Shown piece after piece: positions 5,818 to 7,290 of a stretch of 7,290 nt of DNA. Source of the DNA: Desulfobulbaceae bacterium UBA2213 (GTDB lineage Bacteria; Desulfobacterota; Desulfobulbia; Desulfobulbales; Desulfocapsaceae); assembly GCA_002327225.1 (NCBI GenBank), contig DCUN01000047.1:5471-12760 (forward strand). Direction: 5' to 3'. Below the pieces are notes generated by a model that saw nothing but the letters and a program-made list of their open reading frames with translations, made no database searches and was not told where the DNA came from. Position numbers and translations under genes: made by a program. Within the stretch, counting starts at the first letter, position 1. Every line of letters starts with the position of its first letter.

Positions 5818-7131
5818 ATGAAAAAAGAAAACTCAGTATGGGATTTTTTCGCCTCTGTCAAACTTGCGATTATCACCCTTAGCCTGGTAGCCACCACTTC
5901 AATTATTGGAACGATTATCCCTCAAAACAAACCTCTGCAGTGGTATGCCCAGGAGTATGGTGGAGATCTGGCGAAATTTTTCCAGATACTTGACATTCCT
6001 GACATGTACGACTCCTGGTGGTTTCTCGCTTTGCTGGGTCTTCTCTGTACCAACCTCATCATCTGCAGCCTTGATCGTTTTCCAGACGTGTGGAAACAGA
6101 TGAAGGCCGCCGGCCTTGATACTCCTTTGAAACGTCTTGAGAATATGGAAAGAAAGAAAGAATGGCAAAGCAGTTCTTCACTGGAGGAAACTGTCTTGGA
6201 GCTAGACGCCAGACTCAACAGAAGTGGCTGGAAAAGCAGCAGGCGTAACAGTGGTGGCGGGACTCTGCTCTTTGCTCAAAAAGGGGCATGCAGCCGAAGT
6301 GGTGTCTACGTGGTCCACGCCTCTATTCTGGTCATATTTGTCGGCGCAATCATTGGTGAACTCTATGGCTTCAAGGGGAACGTCATGATTCCGGAGACAC
6401 AGCAGACAGATAAGATTTACACATTCAATGGTAATGAGACCATTGATCTTGGTTTCACGGTACGCTGTGACTCTTTCATCCTTGAGTTGTATCCTAACGG
6501 GATGCCCAAGAAATATAGGTCCGAATTAACCATTCTGGAGAATGGTAAAGAGCTCTTCCAGGCTCCAACAGAGGTGAACTCTCCCTTGAAATACAGGGGG
6601 ATCACCCTGTATCAAGCAAGCTATGAAGGGTATCAGGATTTTATGATCAAAGTGACCAATAAGGCTAGCGGGAGCAGTAAGACCTCTCTTGTTCCTTTCC
6701 AGGAACAAGGGGAATGGCCCCAGGAGGGTCTCACCTTTGGTGTCATCAATGTTGATGGGATGGGACAGTCGGCTTCGCGTCTGAAAATATGGTTTTCCGA
6801 CAATAAAGGAGCGCCCTCTGTGCTCTGGCTCAAAGATGGTGGGTCAGCAACCGTTGAAAGAGAAAACGGTACGTATCTCCTCAGCACCAAACAGATGTAT
6901 GCCACTGGCCTGCAGGTCTGTAAAGACCCGGGAGTGTGGGTGGTCTACCTCGGATGCGGCCTGATGCTTTTTGGTCTGAGTATTGCCTTTTTTATGTCGC
7001 ACCAACGAATCTGGCTTTTCATCAAAGAAGAAGTGAGTGGAGCATCAATTCTCTTTACCGGCAGTGCCAATAAAAACAGGGTCGGATTTGAAAAAATTTT
7101 TAATGACCTTGCAAAAATTCTGCAAAGATAA
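5818..7131 (+). CDS. resB: ResB-like cytochrome c biogenesis protein (System II, Ccs1/CcsB family)
   Basis: The protein has 437 residues. The start is typical of ResB: a short charged tail, then VWDFFASVKLAIITLSLVAT and IGTIIPQ, with membrane helix 1 at about 14-34. Helix 2 lies at about 67-85 (WWFLALLGLLCTNLIICSLDRF). Helix 3 lies at about 163-183 and carries H167 in VYVVHASI, a candidate for the conserved histidine of the family. A large external domain (about 185-370) contains SPLKYRGITLYQASYEGY, a ResB hallmark. KDPGVWVVYLG leads into helix 4 (about 372-393). ResB works with ResC/CcsA to carry heme across the membrane and attach it to CxxCH motifs of apocytochromes. No CcsA follows directly, since a converging cytochrome gene ends 98 bases downstream. 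The ATG has only weak ribosome-binding similarity (AAGCAATCAAT). The gene is visibly less GC-rich than the genes to its left. Confidence 0.93.
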   Translation: MKKENSVWDFFASVKLAIITLSLVATTSIIGTIIPQNKPLQWYAQEYGGDLAKFFQILDIPDMYDSWWFLALLGLLCTNLIICSLDRFPDVWKQMKAAGLDTPLKRLENMERKKEWQSSSSLEETVLELDARLNRSGWKSSRRNSGGGTLLFAQKGACSRSGVYVVHASILVIFVGAIIGELYGFKGNVMIPETQQTDKIYTFNGNETIDLGFTVRCDSFILELYPNGMPKKYRSELTILENGKELFQAPTEVNSPLKYRGITLYQASYEGYQDFMIKVTNKASGSSKTSLVPFQEQGEWPQEGLTFGVINVDGMGQSASRLKIWFSDNKGAPSVLWLKDGGSATVERENGTYLLSTKQMYATGLQVCKDPGVWVVYLGCGLMLFGLSIAFFMSHQRIWLFIKEEVSGASILFTGSANKNRVGFEKIFNDLAKILQR

Positions 7132-7162
7132 AATTCAATGTATCTTGAAAAGGTGCAAAGAG

Positions 7163-7211
7163 CCCCCATGTGTTCAAAGAGACTGACATAGCCTATGTGA
7201 ATACATGGGGG
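7163..7211. terminator. Inverted repeat between converging genes, possible two-way terminator
   Basis: CCCCCATGTGTTC (7163-7175) pairs with GAATACATGGGGG (7199-7211) at 12 Watson-Crick positions plus one G-T. The loop holds a further small hairpin, ACATA (7186-7190) with TATGT (7194-7198). It lies between the ends of resB and the converging cytochrome gene. No clean T run follows on either strand, so intrinsic termination is plausible but not certain. Confidence 0.5.
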
Positions 7212-7228
7212 ATACAAACTCTTATCTT

Positions 7229-7290
7229 TTAGTTCGGCTCATCGTGACACATATTACAATCCTGGCCAATAATCTTACCGAATTTTGTTG
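7229..7290 (-). CDS. C-terminal end of a c-type cytochrome (CxxCH heme site), cut by window edge
   Basis: Reading the minus strand from the right edge gives TKFGKIIGQDCNMCHDEPN and then TAA at 7231-7229. CNMCH is a standard CxxCH site for covalent heme c. A heme site seven to eleven residues from the end, followed by a short polar tail, is common in multiheme cytochromes such as the cytochrome c3-like families, so the protein is probably a periplasmic or extracytoplasmic electron carrier or reductase subunit. Only 19 residues and one heme site are visible, so the exact family and the heme number cannot be stated. The gene converges on resB, whose product would take part in attaching this heme. 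Confidence 0.72.
   Translation of the reverse strand, partial: TKFGKIIGQDCNMCHDEPN

Overview
The window looks like a piece of a Gram-negative, anaerobic, respiratory chromosome, most likely a deltaproteobacterium in the broad sense (Desulfobacterota, for example the Desulfobulbales). This is inferred from the gene mix: a fused SpmA/SpmB-type membrane protein, a beta-CASP RNA nuclease, a histidine kinase with a C-terminal Hpt domain, a REC-HD-GYP protein, a System II cytochrome c assembly protein (ResB) and the end of a c-type cytochrome. No 16S or marker gene is present, so the lineage is a guess.

Left part, bases 1-5239, minus strand: four genes read leftwards and look like one transcription unit. 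In order of transcription they are a REC-HD-GYP response regulator (5239-4139), a membrane histidine kinase with Hpt domain (4033-2282), a beta-CASP metallo-beta-lactamase-fold RNase (2285-876) and a SpmA/SpmB-like gate-domain membrane protein (854 to beyond base 1, truncated by the window edge). Kinase and nuclease overlap by four bases (ATGA). The nuclease and the SpmA-like gene are separated by 21 bases. The kinase carries no receiver domain although it ends in an Hpt domain, and the neighbouring gene supplies a receiver, so the two probably form one phosphorelay that controls cyclic-di-GMP breakdown.

Middle, bases 5240-5817: no convincing gene. This divergent intergenic region is rich in structure. 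It has two nested or competing hairpins in front of the HD-GYP gene (one of which would hide an AGGAG and the other of which ends in a T run), a 17-base direct repeat at 5416 and 5644, a 13-base dyad at 5613-5625 and a hairpin with an alternative pairing just before resB. The DNA becomes visibly richer in A and T from here to the right.

Right part, bases 5818-7290: a complete resB-like gene on the plus strand, an inverted repeat that can act as a two-way stop, and the last 19 codons of a minus-strand c-type cytochrome ending in a CxxCH heme site. No CcsA/ResC partner lies directly after resB.

The known families explain all the genes. The parts least explained are the structured leader in front of the HD-GYP gene and the division of the phosphorelay between two genes.
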